From Dichetophora obliterata (lineage: Eukaryota > Arthropoda > Insecta > Diptera > Sciomyzidae): DNA of 64,000 nucleotides. Shown here piece after piece: positions 32,712 to 44,404 of this stretch. Where the stretch lies: NCBI GenBank assembly GCA_963920525.1, contig OY986436.1, positions 23,856,818-23,920,817 on the forward strand, given 5' to 3'. Below the pieces are notes generated by a model. The model saw only the letters and a program-made list of their open reading frames with translations, was not told the DNA's origin and made no database searches. The translations under genes were made by a program, and so were the position numbers. The first letter of the stretch is position 1; each line of letters begins with the position of its first letter.

Positions 32712-33365
32712 TATTTTTGTTTTTTATTTTTTTTTTTTATGTTTGTTTAGTCTGTAAGTTTAGATTTAAGTCTAGCTTTTAAGTAAACTTTATTGTAGAA
32801 AACTATCTTCTCTGATATCAAATGTGCCGGGAGCAAACACAGTTTATTAAATAACAAAAAATACTTATTGTATTACTCAACAAGCTTGAAGCGAAAACTT
32901 GTAATTATTTTAGAATAATACATATAGTTCTAAGTTATCTTTTGAAAAAATAGCATTGTAAATTAGGTGAAAAAATAAGACTCAATAAAATAAATTAAAT
33001 TAAAAAAAAATTACATTCTGGCAACACTCATTATGTTATAAATTGATCTCAAATACATGTTTGGCAGCACTTTTAGTTTATAATTAAAATTTTAAGTCAA
33101 CGATTATTGTTGACACAAATAATTAATATTTGTTATTAACTATTCGATATTTTTTAAAAATTTGGATTATTTTGCATACTATTTTGTGAAGAAAAGACTT
33201 CACGTTATGTATTGGAAAAAAGTGCATATATGTATATATATATTTTTATTTTATAAAAGTCGATGTTAAATATTTTTATGAAAAATAGCAATTTACTTAT
33301 ATTATTTTATTTTTAAAATTTCTTAGCAATAATTTTTTTTCATTTTAATCCAAAAAAGGGCATGA
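32712..33365. other. No recognisable feature
   Basis: AT-rich sequence, with TATATATGTATATATATA near 33224-33242. Confidence 0.4.
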
Positions 33366-33895
33366 AGTAATTTGGCACGATTACGGTTTCCTTGGCGCCA
33401 AATTCTGAAAATGCAGTTTTATAATACTCATTGAGAAAAAAAGATTCACCAAAGGAATTATCGATATATCGATTACTTATCGAGTTATAGATTTCTAAAA
33501 ATATTTACTTTGCGAAGTCTATGTAAAAGTTCGGCTATATCTTTGCTAATAATGGTCAAATTAATCAGATCGATAAAAGATAAAACAAATCATTTCTTTC
33601 CAACCCGGTCACGCTACAGACGGTCTTTCTGCATATTATTATTTTTGTTAGTATGAAACCGTTATTTCAAGCAAAATTCCGTTATTAAGGTTATATAAAA
33701 ACATCATATATTAAAAGCTGAACTAGTGACCTTTCGTTTGAAGTAAAATGTGTTAAACTTTTTTCTCCATTGTAGCTATTTTTTTCATTTCTGTATACAT
33801 GCTAGGTTGAACAGTAGAATAATATGGTTTTTTGTTTTTAACTCGTTCATTTTGAGAATGCAGTTTTGATGTACTCATAGTCAAAATAAGATCTA

Positions 33896-35102
33896 AAGGA
33901 TGTTTTTTATAGAGTGATACAAGTTTAAATCATAATAAGACATAGTAATATATTTTTAATATCAATGAAACGGGCTTTAGTGGATAGAAAATTTTATCAC
34001 ATTAATGTTGAAATATGATTTCGGCCATGTGCCCAAGTGTTCAATTGTTTGTGGTTTATCGACGTAGACAAGTGACTTTACATAACCCCAAAGAAAATAA
34101 TCCAATGGGGTTAAATCACGCAATCTTGGGGGCCAATTAATTGGGCCATTTCGTGAAATTATTTTTTTGTCAAAAGTTTCCTTGAGTAAATGAATTGTAG
34201 CGCCCGCTGTGTGGCATGTGGCTCCGTCCTGTTGGAACCACATATCAGCAAGATTATTGCCAGCTAATTGAGGTACGAAAAAACTTCGAATAATGTTCCT
34301 ATACCATTCACCATTGACAGTAACATTCTGACCATCATCGTTTTTGAAGACATATGGGCCAATGACTCCGCCAGCCCATAAAGCGCACCAAACAGTAGTT
34401 TTCTGTGGATGTAATGGTGTTTCGACAAAAGCTTGTGGATTCTCCTCACTCCAAATACGACAATTCTGTTTATTTACGTACCCAACCCATTCAACCAAAA
34501 ATGGGCTTCATCGGAAAATAAAATTTTCCATGGAAATTCAAAATCAATATCAATTTGTGCTTCAGCCCATTCGCCGAATTGGCGGCGCATACGATGGTCG
34601 TTTGGCTTTAATTCCTGCATAAGTTGAATCTTGGAAGGTTTTAAGTCAAGATCTTTTCGTAAAATTTTCTATTAAGTGGAAGGACACAACCCCAGTTGCT
34701 GAGAACGGCGACGAATTGATTGATTAGGACCACCTTCAATGCTTTCCTTCCTGTACAGCGGCTACAGATTCTTCAGTGAGCACTGTTCGGCGTCTCACGG
34801 GATGCACATTATCAGTAACAGTAAATGTGGTCCGAAAACGATCTATTGTTCTTCGAATTAGCAGCTCTGAAGGACAATTATGTACGCCATAAAATGGACG
34901 AAGTGCACGACAAGTTTGACGAACACAACCATTATTTTGATTAAAAATTTCCACAATTTGCACGCGTTGCTATGGTGTAAGTCGATCCATAATGAAATGT
35001 CAAAGCAAACAAAACAAAAAGCAACTATCAGCTGTTAAATGGGTGGTCAAATAAAGCAGTGATGCCAACTCAAAGTTGTATCATTCAATAAAAAACACCC
35101 TT
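33896..35102 (-). mobile_element. mariner-family (IS630/Tc1/mariner) element, 1.2 kb, TA-flanked
   Basis: Left end AAGGATGTTTTTTATAGAGT and the right end's inverse AAGGGTGTTTTTTATTGAAT form a ~30-bp terminal repeat including GATACAA. TA flanks both ends (33894-33895, 35103-35104). Removing the element restores AAGATCTACTTACCGAATTA, which aligns with the inverse of the other arm of the large repeat (TTCATTGACCGAATTA). This confirms the boundaries. Confidence 0.85.
33977..34990 (-). pseudogene. mariner-family transposase, frameshifted
   Basis: The start MDRLTP near 34990-34973 is followed by a stop, then QIVEIFNQNNGCVRQTCRAL (helix-turn-helix), a gap with shifts and stops (34735-34500), and an intact catalytic segment at 34498-33977. 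That segment has GYVNKQNCRIWSEENPQ, TVWCALWAGGVIGPYVF, WFQQDGATCHTA (second catalytic Asp) and LTPLDYFLWGYVKSLV (third Asp). The first Asp region (SDEAHF in relatives) is lost in the gap. The C-terminus is short. This cut-and-paste transposase family is common in insects. It is inactive here. Confidence 0.9.
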
Positions 35103-35437
35103 TACTTACCGAATTATCGATATATCAATTAATTATCGGTGTTTTTCTTGCTAAAGATTATATTTAAGTAAAAATTGATATTGTTGTCATAATCTAATCG
35201 ATTCAGATAATATTATCTATGCATTTTAATAGGCCAATCTAGTATGCTCCTTCAAAGCTCTTCTACTGAGCAATGGAGCTTAATGTATATTTAAATTCAA
35301 ATTATTATCTTGTAAATGAATATCTAATAAAAAATAAAAAATAAAAAATAAAATAAATAAAAAATAAAATAAAAAAAAATAAAAAATAATATAAAAAAAA
35401 ATAAAAAATAAAATAAAAAAAAATAAAAAATAAAATA

Positions 35438-35468
<31 letters not shown>

Positions 35469-35960
35469 ATTAATAAAAAAAATAAATAAAAAACAAAAAA
35501 TAGAATTTTGTTTTGATATTTGATTTCTGGTCATTGCTTAGGGATTACAATCTTTACATAGTTCCCAAAATTGGATTTAGGATTACGGCCAGTTTTAAAA
35601 AGGTCATAGGCCAAAAAAAAAAGACAAACTAATCCCACAATAATTTGGTTATAAAAACAATCAGCCTAACCAAAAAACATTTTAATGTTGACTCTAAATT
35701 TAGTGTGAGCTTTTCTGACATTATTTCTATAGAATTTGCTGCCAAAAAGATTATACTAAATTTAGAGTCGACATTAAAATTTTTTTGGATAGGCTGATTC
35801 TGTCAACATTCTGTAAAAAATTGATTTTCCCTTGCAAGAAATAGTGATAAAAACATTCCTTACAAGGAAAAACCATTATCTCAAGGAATGAATTTAATTT
35901 TTTGATGAAATGAATGTTTGGAAATAAATAAAAAGTCTATAATTCGGTCAATGAATCTTA
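35103..35960. repeat. A/T low-complexity stretch (AAAATAAA)n
   Basis: From 35325 to 35505 the sequence is almost only A and T in AAATAAAAAATAAA patterns. The Phe-rich minus-strand frame over it is an artefact. The remainder is featureless apart from the large inverted-repeat arms. A short inverse pair around CTCTAAATTTAGTG / AAATTTAGAGTCGACAT lies at 35690-35775. Confidence 0.8.
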
Positions 35961-36546
35961 TTTAGACCATGAGTACATTAAAACTGCGTCCTCAAAATGT
36001 ACGATTAGTTAAAAGAAAAACCATATCATTGTACTGTTCAACTTAGTACATAAGCAAAAATGAGAAATACAGGAACAATGAAGAAAAAAATATTACATAT
36101 TATACACCAAACGCAAGGTCATTGTTTCAGTTTTTAATATATGATGTTTTTGTTTCCCCTTAATATTGGAGTTTTTAGAGGAAATAACGGTTTTATGCAA
36201 AACAAAAATTATAATATAATATAGAAAAACCGTCTGTAGCGTGACCGGGTTGAAAAGAATTGATTTGTTTTATCTCGAATGGTATCCGAATCATTCAGAT
36301 CGGTTAAACATTAGGAAAGGTTGCGAGCTGTCGAAAACGTAGCCAACGAAATATTGTGCACGAATAGAATTTGTGTTGATAATGCAGATAGAGCTTTGTG
36401 CTTACTTAATAGGTTTTGGTAAATTTTAAGTTTTCTAATTTGAACTATGTATTTTGACATTTCGCTACCGTTGGCTGCGGCATAAGTTAAAAGTTCGTCA
36501 ACATTTTTGTGTCGGCTCCGTTCGCTACGTGTTGGTTGTTTTCATT

Positions 36547-37412
36547 CAGCCCAATCGGTAATAATTTTTCACGCGGAATCGAATAAGGGAGTTTTTATTT
36601 TTAAGATAAAGCTTAAGTACATTTTGAAGATTTTTATTTTCAATTTTTAAAAAATTTTCAAAATTTTTTTTGAGCTTCCCTATTGGAAATTTTAAAGCAC
36701 TTTATTAAAAAGCACATAAAAAGTGCTTTATTCTACCTTTGCATGGTGCTTTTGTGTTGTAAAAAAGCTCTTTGCTTTCGCTTTTCTTAGTGCTTCAAAA
36801 AAATTTTTGTGATTACTTCGAATATCTTGTTGAATTCGATACTACTGACACTCCCACCACTAGCATTCGTGTCATCACTAGCATTTTAGCATTCGAAAAG
36901 TTTAAATTATAAGAAAGTGTATTAGAATAGTGAAAAATAAATAATTAACTGAAAAAGTAAATAGTTTAATTGATAATATTATAGTGTGATTAAAAAAGGT
37001 AATAAAATGAGTGGCAAGTGATTAGGGTACTCAAAACGCCACTTTAAAAGATTGAACAAAGCCCTTTTTCGAATCACTTTCCGAAGCGAGAGCAAAGCAC
37101 TTTTTTAACGCTTCTTGAAGTGAGAACAAAGCACTTTTTTAACGCTTTTTGAAGCTAGAACAAAGCCCTTTTTGGAATCACTTTCCGAAGCGAAAGCAAA
37201 GCGCTTTTGCAAATCACCATCCGTTGCAAGAGCAAAGGTCTTTTTCCCAATGACATGGCAATGTTAAAAAAAGGCGCTATTTAAAACGAGAACAAAGCGC
37301 TATTAACATTTTTTTAAGTGCTTTCAAAGTGCTTTGTTTCCTAAAGGGTTTATCGTCAAAATAAAAACTCCCTTTTTCGATTCCGCGTGGAAAATTATTC
37401 CCAATAGGGCTG
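36547..37412. mobile_element. 866-bp CAGCCC-type MITE
   Basis: Left CAGCCCAATCGGTAATAATT plus CACGCGGAATCGAATAAGGG is answered by the inverse at 37345-37412, ending CCAATAGGGCTG. The inside has ~50-bp tandem-like phrases (GAAGTGAGAACAAAGCACTT). It lies within the block that splits the right arm of the large inverted repeat. Confidence 0.85.
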
Positions 37413-37666
37413 ATTATGTTCATTTCATAGGGTTGCAAGGCAACCAACTTCTATGTTGACATTTTTTCTGTTGGCTGTGTGTTGGCTATGCTTATTCTGT
37501 TCGGGCTATTAGCCGAATTTTCATATAAGCTTTATAAAGTGGACAATTTTTTGAAAAAATGTATAACTCAATAACTAAACGATATATCCATAATTCCTTC
37601 GATGAATCCTATTTTCTGAATGAACTGCATTCTCATATCTTGGCGCCACTGAAACCGTAATCTCAC

Positions 37667-38852
37667 CAGTAATTTTTGTTTTTTACTCTTTTTCATCACT
37701 TTTCAACACTAGAGGCTAAATAAAATTAACATAATTAGAGCGCATTGTTGCAACTTAGTGTTCCTTAAATATCATATTTTTTAAACCCTTTAAAGGGTGG
37801 TCTTAACACAAAACAGTATAACTGGTTTTTTAACAATTTTTGTAGTTATGTTTTTAATACACTATTTTGTTAGTACTTCATTTGTGTTTGTGTGGCATCG
37901 CAAAATCGCCAAAGAAATAAACAATAAAAACATTGAGAGAACTAGGAAAAATAACCAATTGAGAGCAATAAAATCAGCGCATTTTTTTACTTCAAGCTTA
38001 AGCATTTATTTATTTTTTCGTGTTTTTCAATATGAATCACTTAATTTAAAACAATTGAAAATTGATATTTATGTTTATGCATTGCTTAAAATTGTTGTTT
38101 TATTCATATTCCAGCTGTTTTATTTATTATTTTTTTCCACTTTCTCAGACAGCCTTTAATTTATTTTCTCCACATACACACAAAAACAAAAACTGTTTGC
38201 ATATTTTTTCATAACTTTGTGTTTACAAAAAACTTTGTACTCACATTTCTTTTCCTTTGCTCACTGCACATTGCAATTAATGCTTATTTTAGAACAATTT
38301 TTATTTCATTGCAATTGAAGTGGATTTTCACTTGAATTCATAACTAATATTATTTTCACCCTGTGTCGAACTTGTTTTTGACACCGATATTTTTACTTTT
38401 TTTTTCTTAATTCTTTCACTATTTCCTACTCTGTTACTCCAATGCATCAACAGCGGCTGCTGCTAGTTCTTTCAATTATACACAAAAACTTCGGCAAACG
38501 CGTTTTTGCCACCCGCTAATACGATTTTGACAAACGAAGACTCTGAAAATCCCGCAGCAACTGACGAACGCAGCAAAAATTTCTAGCGTACTTTTTTAGC
38601 TTTCGACCATGGTGCTACTTGTTGTTGTTGTTGCATTTGCTACTCTTTTTAGTCGGTTTCCAGTTTTGTTCCAGCGTGCAACAGTGATAGCTGTAGTTCG
38701 TGAGAGCTTCAGCCCAGTTGACTGTTGCATGAGTTTGAGAAGGCCATCAATATTGTGGAATATGGACTGTTAGTGAATGCGTTCGGCTGCTGAAGTAAAT
38801 GTTTATGTTTTGCCAGACTAGATATGGTTATATTTTGGGCTGCGTTTAATGC
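37667..38852. other. No supported gene
   Basis: A 120-codon frame at 37797-38159 lacks an ATG and is very rich in Phe, Ile and Leu. I do not call it a gene. TTGTTGTTGTTGTTGC occurs near 38620. Confidence 0.4.
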
Positions 38853-39101
38853 TCCATCATCTCTATCAGAGATAAAGAGATAGGAAACTTCAATTTTGTG
38901 ACGTCAAAACATATGTTTTTTCCATTTTTATGCACTTTGGTGAAACTCATTTATTGTGTACGTGAGTTCACCTCAGATCAGTGTTGCCGCGACGGTTCTA
39001 AAAAAAGTATCCATGAAAAGGTCACAAATGTATCCACTTCAGAAAAAAAGTATCCACATATTGTATCCACTGAAACTCAATTTTTAAGCTTTGCAGACTA
39101 A

Positions 39102-39707
39102 CAGTCAAACCTAAATCAGCGCGTTAGCGTTTTTTATCTGTCAAAAATTTCTCATGCCCATACGATTTATATGTAGCAAACCATAATAACGCGGCGGCAA
39201 CGCTGAGCGGTTGGAAAATCCAATTTTGACAGAGCGTTAAGAAGTGAAGTTCCACACATCAAAAGCAAAAGTGAAAGCAAAGTAATTTTAAAGTGACAAC
39301 AATTGTTTATTTTTTACTCTTTTTCGAACGTTTATTGAATTTGCAATATGGAGGTAAGAATTTTGTTGATAATTATAGTTTAAGTATAGTTTTAATGCTT
39401 GTGAAAATTATAGCACCTAATAGAATTAGTGCAAAGAAACCCATGTCTTTATATTAAGAAGGAACCTAAATACAAAGATGTTAAATTTAAAGAAAAAATT
39501 TGGGAAGAAATTGGCAAAGAATTAAATCTGCCGGGTAGCATAACAATTCGCTTAATATACTATAAAATTTCTAATTGCAAAATATTTCTTTTATCTAAAG
39601 ATTGACATTTGCTTGCCGCCTACCGCTTTTATTTAGGTATGGTACTTACGCGTTAACGTAAAGCGGCTATCAACGCTCCGCTCAACGCGCTGATTTAGGT
39701 TTGACTG
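39102..39707. mobile_element. 606-bp PIF/Harbinger-like remnant with TAA duplication
   Basis: CAGTCAAACCTAAATCAGCG at the left is the inverse of the right end CGCTGATTTAGGTTTGACTG. TAA lies on both sides (39099-39101, 39708-39710), as expected for PIF/Harbinger. It carries the start of a spliced MADF-type gene and no transposase, so it is an internally deleted element. Confidence 0.85.
39348..39605 (+). pseudogene. Start of a MADF-domain gene of a Harbinger element, with intron
   Basis: ATG GAG at 39348-39353 is followed by GTAAGAAT. A 60-bp intron (39354-39413) ends in TTATAG, and exon 2 continues CACCTAATAGAATTAGTG. The joined reading gives MEHLIELVQRNPCLY, then KFKEKIWEEIGKELNLPG. This matches the beginning of MADF domains (a Myb/SANT-like DNA-binding fold), with the conserved LI-V-P-LY and W-I-L-L spacing. 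After LPG the frame drifts to a stop at 39603-39605, where an internal deletion cut the domain. PIF elements of flies are known to carry a second, MADF-type gene besides the transposase. Confidence 0.75.
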
Positions 39708-39744
39708 TAACAAATAGCTTTGTTAAAATGTAATAGCAAGAAAC

Positions 39745-40737
39745 TGGAATAAAGGTGCGCCGTGGAAACCGGGGTGTCTTTATTTCTATACAGATGGGTC
39801 AAAATTAAATGGCAAGGTCGGGTATGGGGTCTACTCAAAAGAATTAGGGGTATCCTTAGTTCGTAGGCTGCCGGATCACTGTAGTGTTTACCAAGCCGAA
39901 ATGATGGCGATTAAAGAAGTTGCAACCTGGCTCTCAGAGAACGTCATCTCTAAACGAGAAATACATATTTTCTCGGACAGCCAAGCAGCGATCAAATCGA
40001 TTGAGCAGGTATCCATCAACTCTAAAGTAGCCAGAGAATGCCGTGCTGCATTAGGCGAAATGTCAAAGTTCTTTGACATCAGCTTAATCTGAGTACCTGG
40101 GCATAAGGGCATACGTGGAAATGAAAAAGCAGACGAGCTTGCTAGGAAAGGTACATCGGTGACTCTAATGGGTCGAAACTCGCCGAGCATCCCGATGGCA
40201 ACTGTCAAAATGCTACTTAATGAGTACACCACATCTAAAGCCAACTCAAGATGGGCTGAACTCTCAACATGCAGAACAACAAGGCTTATCTGGCCGACTC
40301 TAAACCCAAAGCGATCGAGAGTCCTTCTCTCGTTGGGAAGATCAGAGGTGGCTACGTTAGTGGCTGTTACCACAGGGCACTGCCTAATAGGCAGACATGC
40401 CTCCAGATTGGGAGTCATCACTAATGACTTCTGCAGAAGCTGCAGGGACGAGGAGGAGGAGGAAACTATCTCCCACCTTCTATGCTCCTGTCCCGCGCTT
40501 GCGAGAAGAAGGCATAAACATTTGGGGTCATTCTTCTTTTCGGAGCTTGACGACCTGTCGGAGACAAGCGTCAAACGTCTAACAAGCTTTATTAAGAGCT
40601 CAATGTGGTTCCACTCGGACTGAAGGCCAAGTGTGCAGCGGTATCACAACGGACCTCACTGGTCTAAGTGAGCTGTGGTACGTGCGTTTTGGTTTTAAGC
40701 ACGTACAGCGGCTGCCGCCTCAACCTAACCTCAACCT
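39745..40737 (+). mobile_element. 5'-truncated LINE end (RNase H and tail) with 7-bp duplication
   Basis: AAGAAAC flanks the segment on both sides (39738-39744, 40738-40744). It contains the RNase H domain, a Cys/His C-terminal motif, and a short 3' UTR that finishes in TAACCTCAACCT. The truncated 5' end and target duplication show insertion by target-primed reverse transcription. Confidence 0.85.
39760..40623 (+). pseudogene. LINE RNase H domain and Cys/His tail, one nonsense mutation
   Basis: The frame reads YFYTDGSKLNGKVGYGVYSK (catalytic Asp), SVYQAEMMAIKEVATW (Glu), IHIFSDSQAAIKSI (Asp) and VPGHKGIRGNEKADELA (final Asp), the full RNase H set. A TGA at 40090-40092 stands where Trp is expected before VPGHKG; otherwise the frame is open to 40623. 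After the domain come GHCLIGRHASRLG and CRSCRDEEEEETISHLLCSC, a CCHC-like motif. This order is typical of I- and LOA-type LINEs. The opposite-strand 228-codon frame is a shadow. Confidence 0.9.
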
Positions 40738-40744
40738 AAGAAAC

Positions 40745-43700
40745 AAAGCATGCACATATATAAAATAATAAATAATAATATTAAGACCTAAAGCTTAAAT
40801 ATTTTACATAATTTTAGGATTTATTTTTTTAAAAGTTAAAATAATGAGCAACGATATTTAAACTTTAAAAGTTTGTTCAAAATGATGCTCAAAAAGAGCT
40901 TTTCAAAGAAAGAGATTCGGCGCTGTTGTTGATATTTACTCTTCTATTAATCTTAAAAATTAAAACCGAGAATATAATTAATAACTATGAGCTCAGCTAT
41001 GGCCGGGACTAGAAAAAAGCACTGAAAATTGGCAGAATTACGAGCTTTTGAAATTTAAGTTCTAAAAACATTGTTTTTTACTAAATTCAATGTAAAATAT
41101 ACGATTTTTTGAAATTTTGATAGCGAAAGCCACTGATGTGAATGATATATTAAAATTTCAGATGATTCGGCTGAATGGCTTTTATTTTCGCTACAACACA
41201 TTGCCGAAAAAATTAGTTTTGAGATAAATGATTGTAAATAGAGTGAGTATGGTATTTGTGCTGTGCGCTCGATACCTGCTAAAATGGCTGTAGAAGCGGA
41301 GATAACGTCAGTATCCTTTCAAAAATTTAACTGTAAATTTTCAAAAACTATACTTTTGAAAGATTAAGAAGAAAAAGAAGATAAAAATTTAAGACAACCG
41401 GCCCATGCCTTAAAAAGGAACATATGTACGTTTCAGTACTTCAGTCTGTTATAAAATATGTTTTTTACATTATTTTTAAAGGTTTGATATTTATACAAAC
41501 AATATATAAAACATAGCTGTTAAATTTCGATTACGTTAATAAGCAATTATATTGTATTATTATATTTTAAAAATAATTGTAATCATAATATAATCCTTGA
41601 CGGAGATGTTTTTGATAAGTAATTGATAACGGTTACAAATAATCAAAAAATAATTACGACTACTTAGAATTACGAAAATAATCAAAAAGAGTACAAATTA
41701 ATCAAGAAAACTTAATCCGACTACTTGTAGAAATTTTTTTTATTCTATTTGAGGTCGACTCGCATCATTTTAACGGTGAGGTTGTGAAGTGAAACCACTC
41801 ATTTTTAACTGAAATCGCTAAACATGGCATGTATAGCATTTTTTTATAAAAAAAGGATACTTGACGACATCCTAAACGAGTTGAAGTGAACTGTACAATA
41901 TATTCCTACCTAGCCGCTGCAATTGAATTCAACTGAACAGCTGAATTTTATTAGTGATTATCGTGACCGTAACTTTAATGATTTAATATTTTATATTTTT
42001 AGTGATTGAGTATTTTTATAATTCTATATGTGAACGTAAAATCTGCATTTGATGTAATTTATCAAAATGTATGGATTTATTTATCTATATTTCCCATTTC
42101 CACACTAGGCTATTGTATATATGAAAGTAATATGTCATTTTGTATAGTATTTTTAGTGTTTGTATATGTCTCGCCATGTACAAGCTGTCGTTGTCTCTTT
42201 CACCCATATGTTTTTAGGACAATCGTCAAAAGCAAATGTTAAAATACTCCTTGAGCAGTAGTAAATTATTCCGTAATAATATTGTAGCCAAGTGGCTTTC
42301 GATTATTAATTTAGTTAATTGTGTAACAGACCAGGCAGGCCATACATTACAGCATTAGCGAATATCGATTAATTAAAGACTCAGTAAAGTACTACTTACT
42401 AGTGCTACTTTGATTCTGTTTGATTATTTAAGAACTTTTTTTAAAGTACGGAATATTTTGTAAAATTTTATTCATAAATAAACATATTATATGTATGTAT
42501 ACAATCAATAAAAAAGATTTTAAAAAAACAAGAAAGAACAAAAAAGTGCTTGACAAAATTAACAGAGCAAATATTGTAATGCATTTTTTGTTCTTGTTTT
42601 TTGACAATCTCGTTTAATAATTAAACATATCTGTGTTTGTTTATCAAAAAAATTTAACAACAATTTTAGTATTTTAGACTGAAATTTTTTTAATAATCAA
42701 AAAGAAATAAACATTATTTCTAAAAGTAGCTGGATTATTTTTCTTGATTACTTTTAATTAGTTTTGATTATTTTCGTCATCTGAAGTAATCGTAATTATT
42801 TTGTGATTGTTATTATTATATAACGATTACAAACATAAAAGAATTGTAATTAATCAATTATTTCACATTTATAAAAAAATAATCGAATTGCTAATAACTA
42901 CGATTAGTAGTAATTATTTAACAAATGTGATACAAAATAATATATAAATACATAAAAAAGTAATTTAATAGCTTATTCAGTTTAATGTAATATAAACAAA
43001 ATGGGTTTCTATTGCCCTTTATTAATATTAAATTTATTCGTTTTTATGTATTTTGCAAAACAATATACTTTTACATATTCCCAAAAAAATCTACTAGTCT
43101 TATCGTTTATAGTAAGCTTTAAATTATAAAAAATTCATTCAGCTGCAGCTGTGCTATGAGGCAGACTTAATATATTTATCACAAAATTGTAAAGTTCTTT
43201 GTAAAGAGGTTTCGTTAATGCATTGTTTGATAAAAAGTACTGTCCAAAAATGTCTCAATATCATAATTTTTCTTAACGTTTTTGTCGAATTTAAAGAAGT
43301 TTTATATTTTTGCAAATAAAAACATATATTCATATATGAGGCTTAAAAAGTATCCATAAATTTTTCGTTACGGCAACACTGCTTGGACTTATTCCTATGG
43401 TGTAATTATTCTAAGATAATTTCACCATTATGTTTCAGGGATGTTTTCCATTGCTTTTCTGAAGTCTTTTGTGGTATACCGTTTGTTACCCATTTTCTTT
43501 CAATAATATGTAGTTTTACAGTTATCGGACCTCAAACGTAACTGGTGAAATTCTTAAATCTACCATAAACCAGGGTTGTTTTCCGTTGATTTTACGACCA
43601 CATATAAATGTTTTGTGCTAGTATTGGAGCCAATTTAACGTAAAATCGAGCATAGTGCTATCCTTCTCCAACGGAGTTTCCCATCTCTTTATCTCTGATC

Positions 43701-43760
43701 TCTATGGTGACATGTTTAATCATTGTAATCAAAATTTGTAAAGTAAAATTTGTTAAGTCC
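40745..43760. other. No recognisable gene; AT-rich with AATTAC clusters
   Basis: Clusters of AATTAC/TAATCG-like motifs occur at 41520-41720 and 42690-42915. The 78-codon frame at 42006 has no family features. Confidence 0.4.
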
Positions 43761-43922
43761 TGGGGCCCTACTCTGTATTGCGAAGCGAGAAAAAATACCG
43801 CAAAATAGTGTAATCGGTACTCCGTAATGCTATAACCACGTGCAATTTGCTATTTAAATGCGCATCGCGTTTCATTTTCGCAACGCATTGATTTACGCAT
43901 CGCAATACGGAGTAGGGCCTCA
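43761..43922. mobile_element. 162-bp MITE, GGGCCCTACTCTGTATTGCG type
   Basis: TGGGGCCCTACTCTGTATTG is the inverse of the right end CAATACGGAGTAGGGCCTCA. Related ends occur at 53237-53444 and 60481-60545. Confidence 0.75.
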
Positions 43923-44041
43923 GATAGACTGCTAAATTGTTAAAGTTAACTGCTGTTGATGTGAACGCATCTGCTTAGACATTTTACAAAATCAGCTGAC
44001 AGACTTCTACAGCTAAAAATCTGTGGTTTTCATAATTATTA

Positions 44042-44391
44042 GATCTGTTCGCGTACTTTTCTGGAAAAAAATTAAAAACGTCAATAGTAATAAAATTGAG
44101 AGAGAATTAACTTCAACTTTGAAAAGTAAACTAACGCTTTCTGGTAAAATAATGAAAAATGTCAAATACGTCTAAGAAAATCTAAAAAAACTCAGCTGCT
44201 ACACACACACCGCTACCATTTGACAGTTTTCATCTTTTTACAACATGAAATTCTTTATGTAAAAACTTTAAAAAACTTGAACGGAGAGAAAATGTGATTT
44301 CCCAATTCTCTCATTAAACGAACGCTTTTCAGGCACTTTCTAGTAAAAACTTTTGAAATATTTCTTTTGCATTCGTCTACGCTAACAGACC
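44042..44391. mobile_element. 350-bp MITE at TATTA, GGTCTGTTCGCG type, copy 1
   Basis: The ends are GATCTGTTCGCGTACTTTTC and CTAACAGACC, flanked by TATTA (44037-44041) and TATTG (44392-44396). The whole body is the inverse of 48392-48753, including CAGCTGCTACACACACAC. Confidence 0.8.
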
Positions 44392-44404
44392 TATTGTAAC
44401 AAAG

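Larger units (their letters stand above)
33366..37666. mobile_element. Large inverted-repeat structure (~4.3 kb), interrupted
   Basis: GATTACGGTTTCCTTGGCGC with GGAATTATCGATATATCG on the left is mirrored at 37530-37666. Farther in, CAACCCGGTCACGCTACAGA (33602) is mirrored by the inverse at 36232-36255, and TGCAGTTTTGATGTACTCAT (33860) by the inverse at 35970-35990. The right arm is split by about 1.2 kb (36300-37510), and the left arm by a mariner-family element. No protein can be assigned to the structure itself. Confidence 0.7.
38853..43711. mobile_element. Candidate 4.9-kb TIR element with nested insertions
   Basis: TATCAGAGATAAAGAGATAG with GAAACT (38858-38890) is mirrored by GTTTCCCATCTCTTTATCTC with TGAT (43670-43700). 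CAGTGTTGCCGCGACGG and AGTATCCATGAAA (38970-39015) have inverse counterparts at 43335-43380. It would contain a Harbinger remnant and a LINE end. Its own protein is not recognisable, so the call is tentative. Confidence 0.45.

Noticed and set aside
35280..35534. Phe-rich minus-strand frame
   Set aside because: It is a translation of an AAATAAA low-complexity run.
37797..38159. 120-codon open frame as a membrane protein gene
   Set aside because: It has no ATG start, is dominated by Phe, Ile and Leu from T-rich DNA, and has no supporting signal.
39888..40574. 228-codon minus-strand open frame
   Set aside because: It is the shadow of the plus-strand LINE RNase H frame, which has all catalytic motifs.
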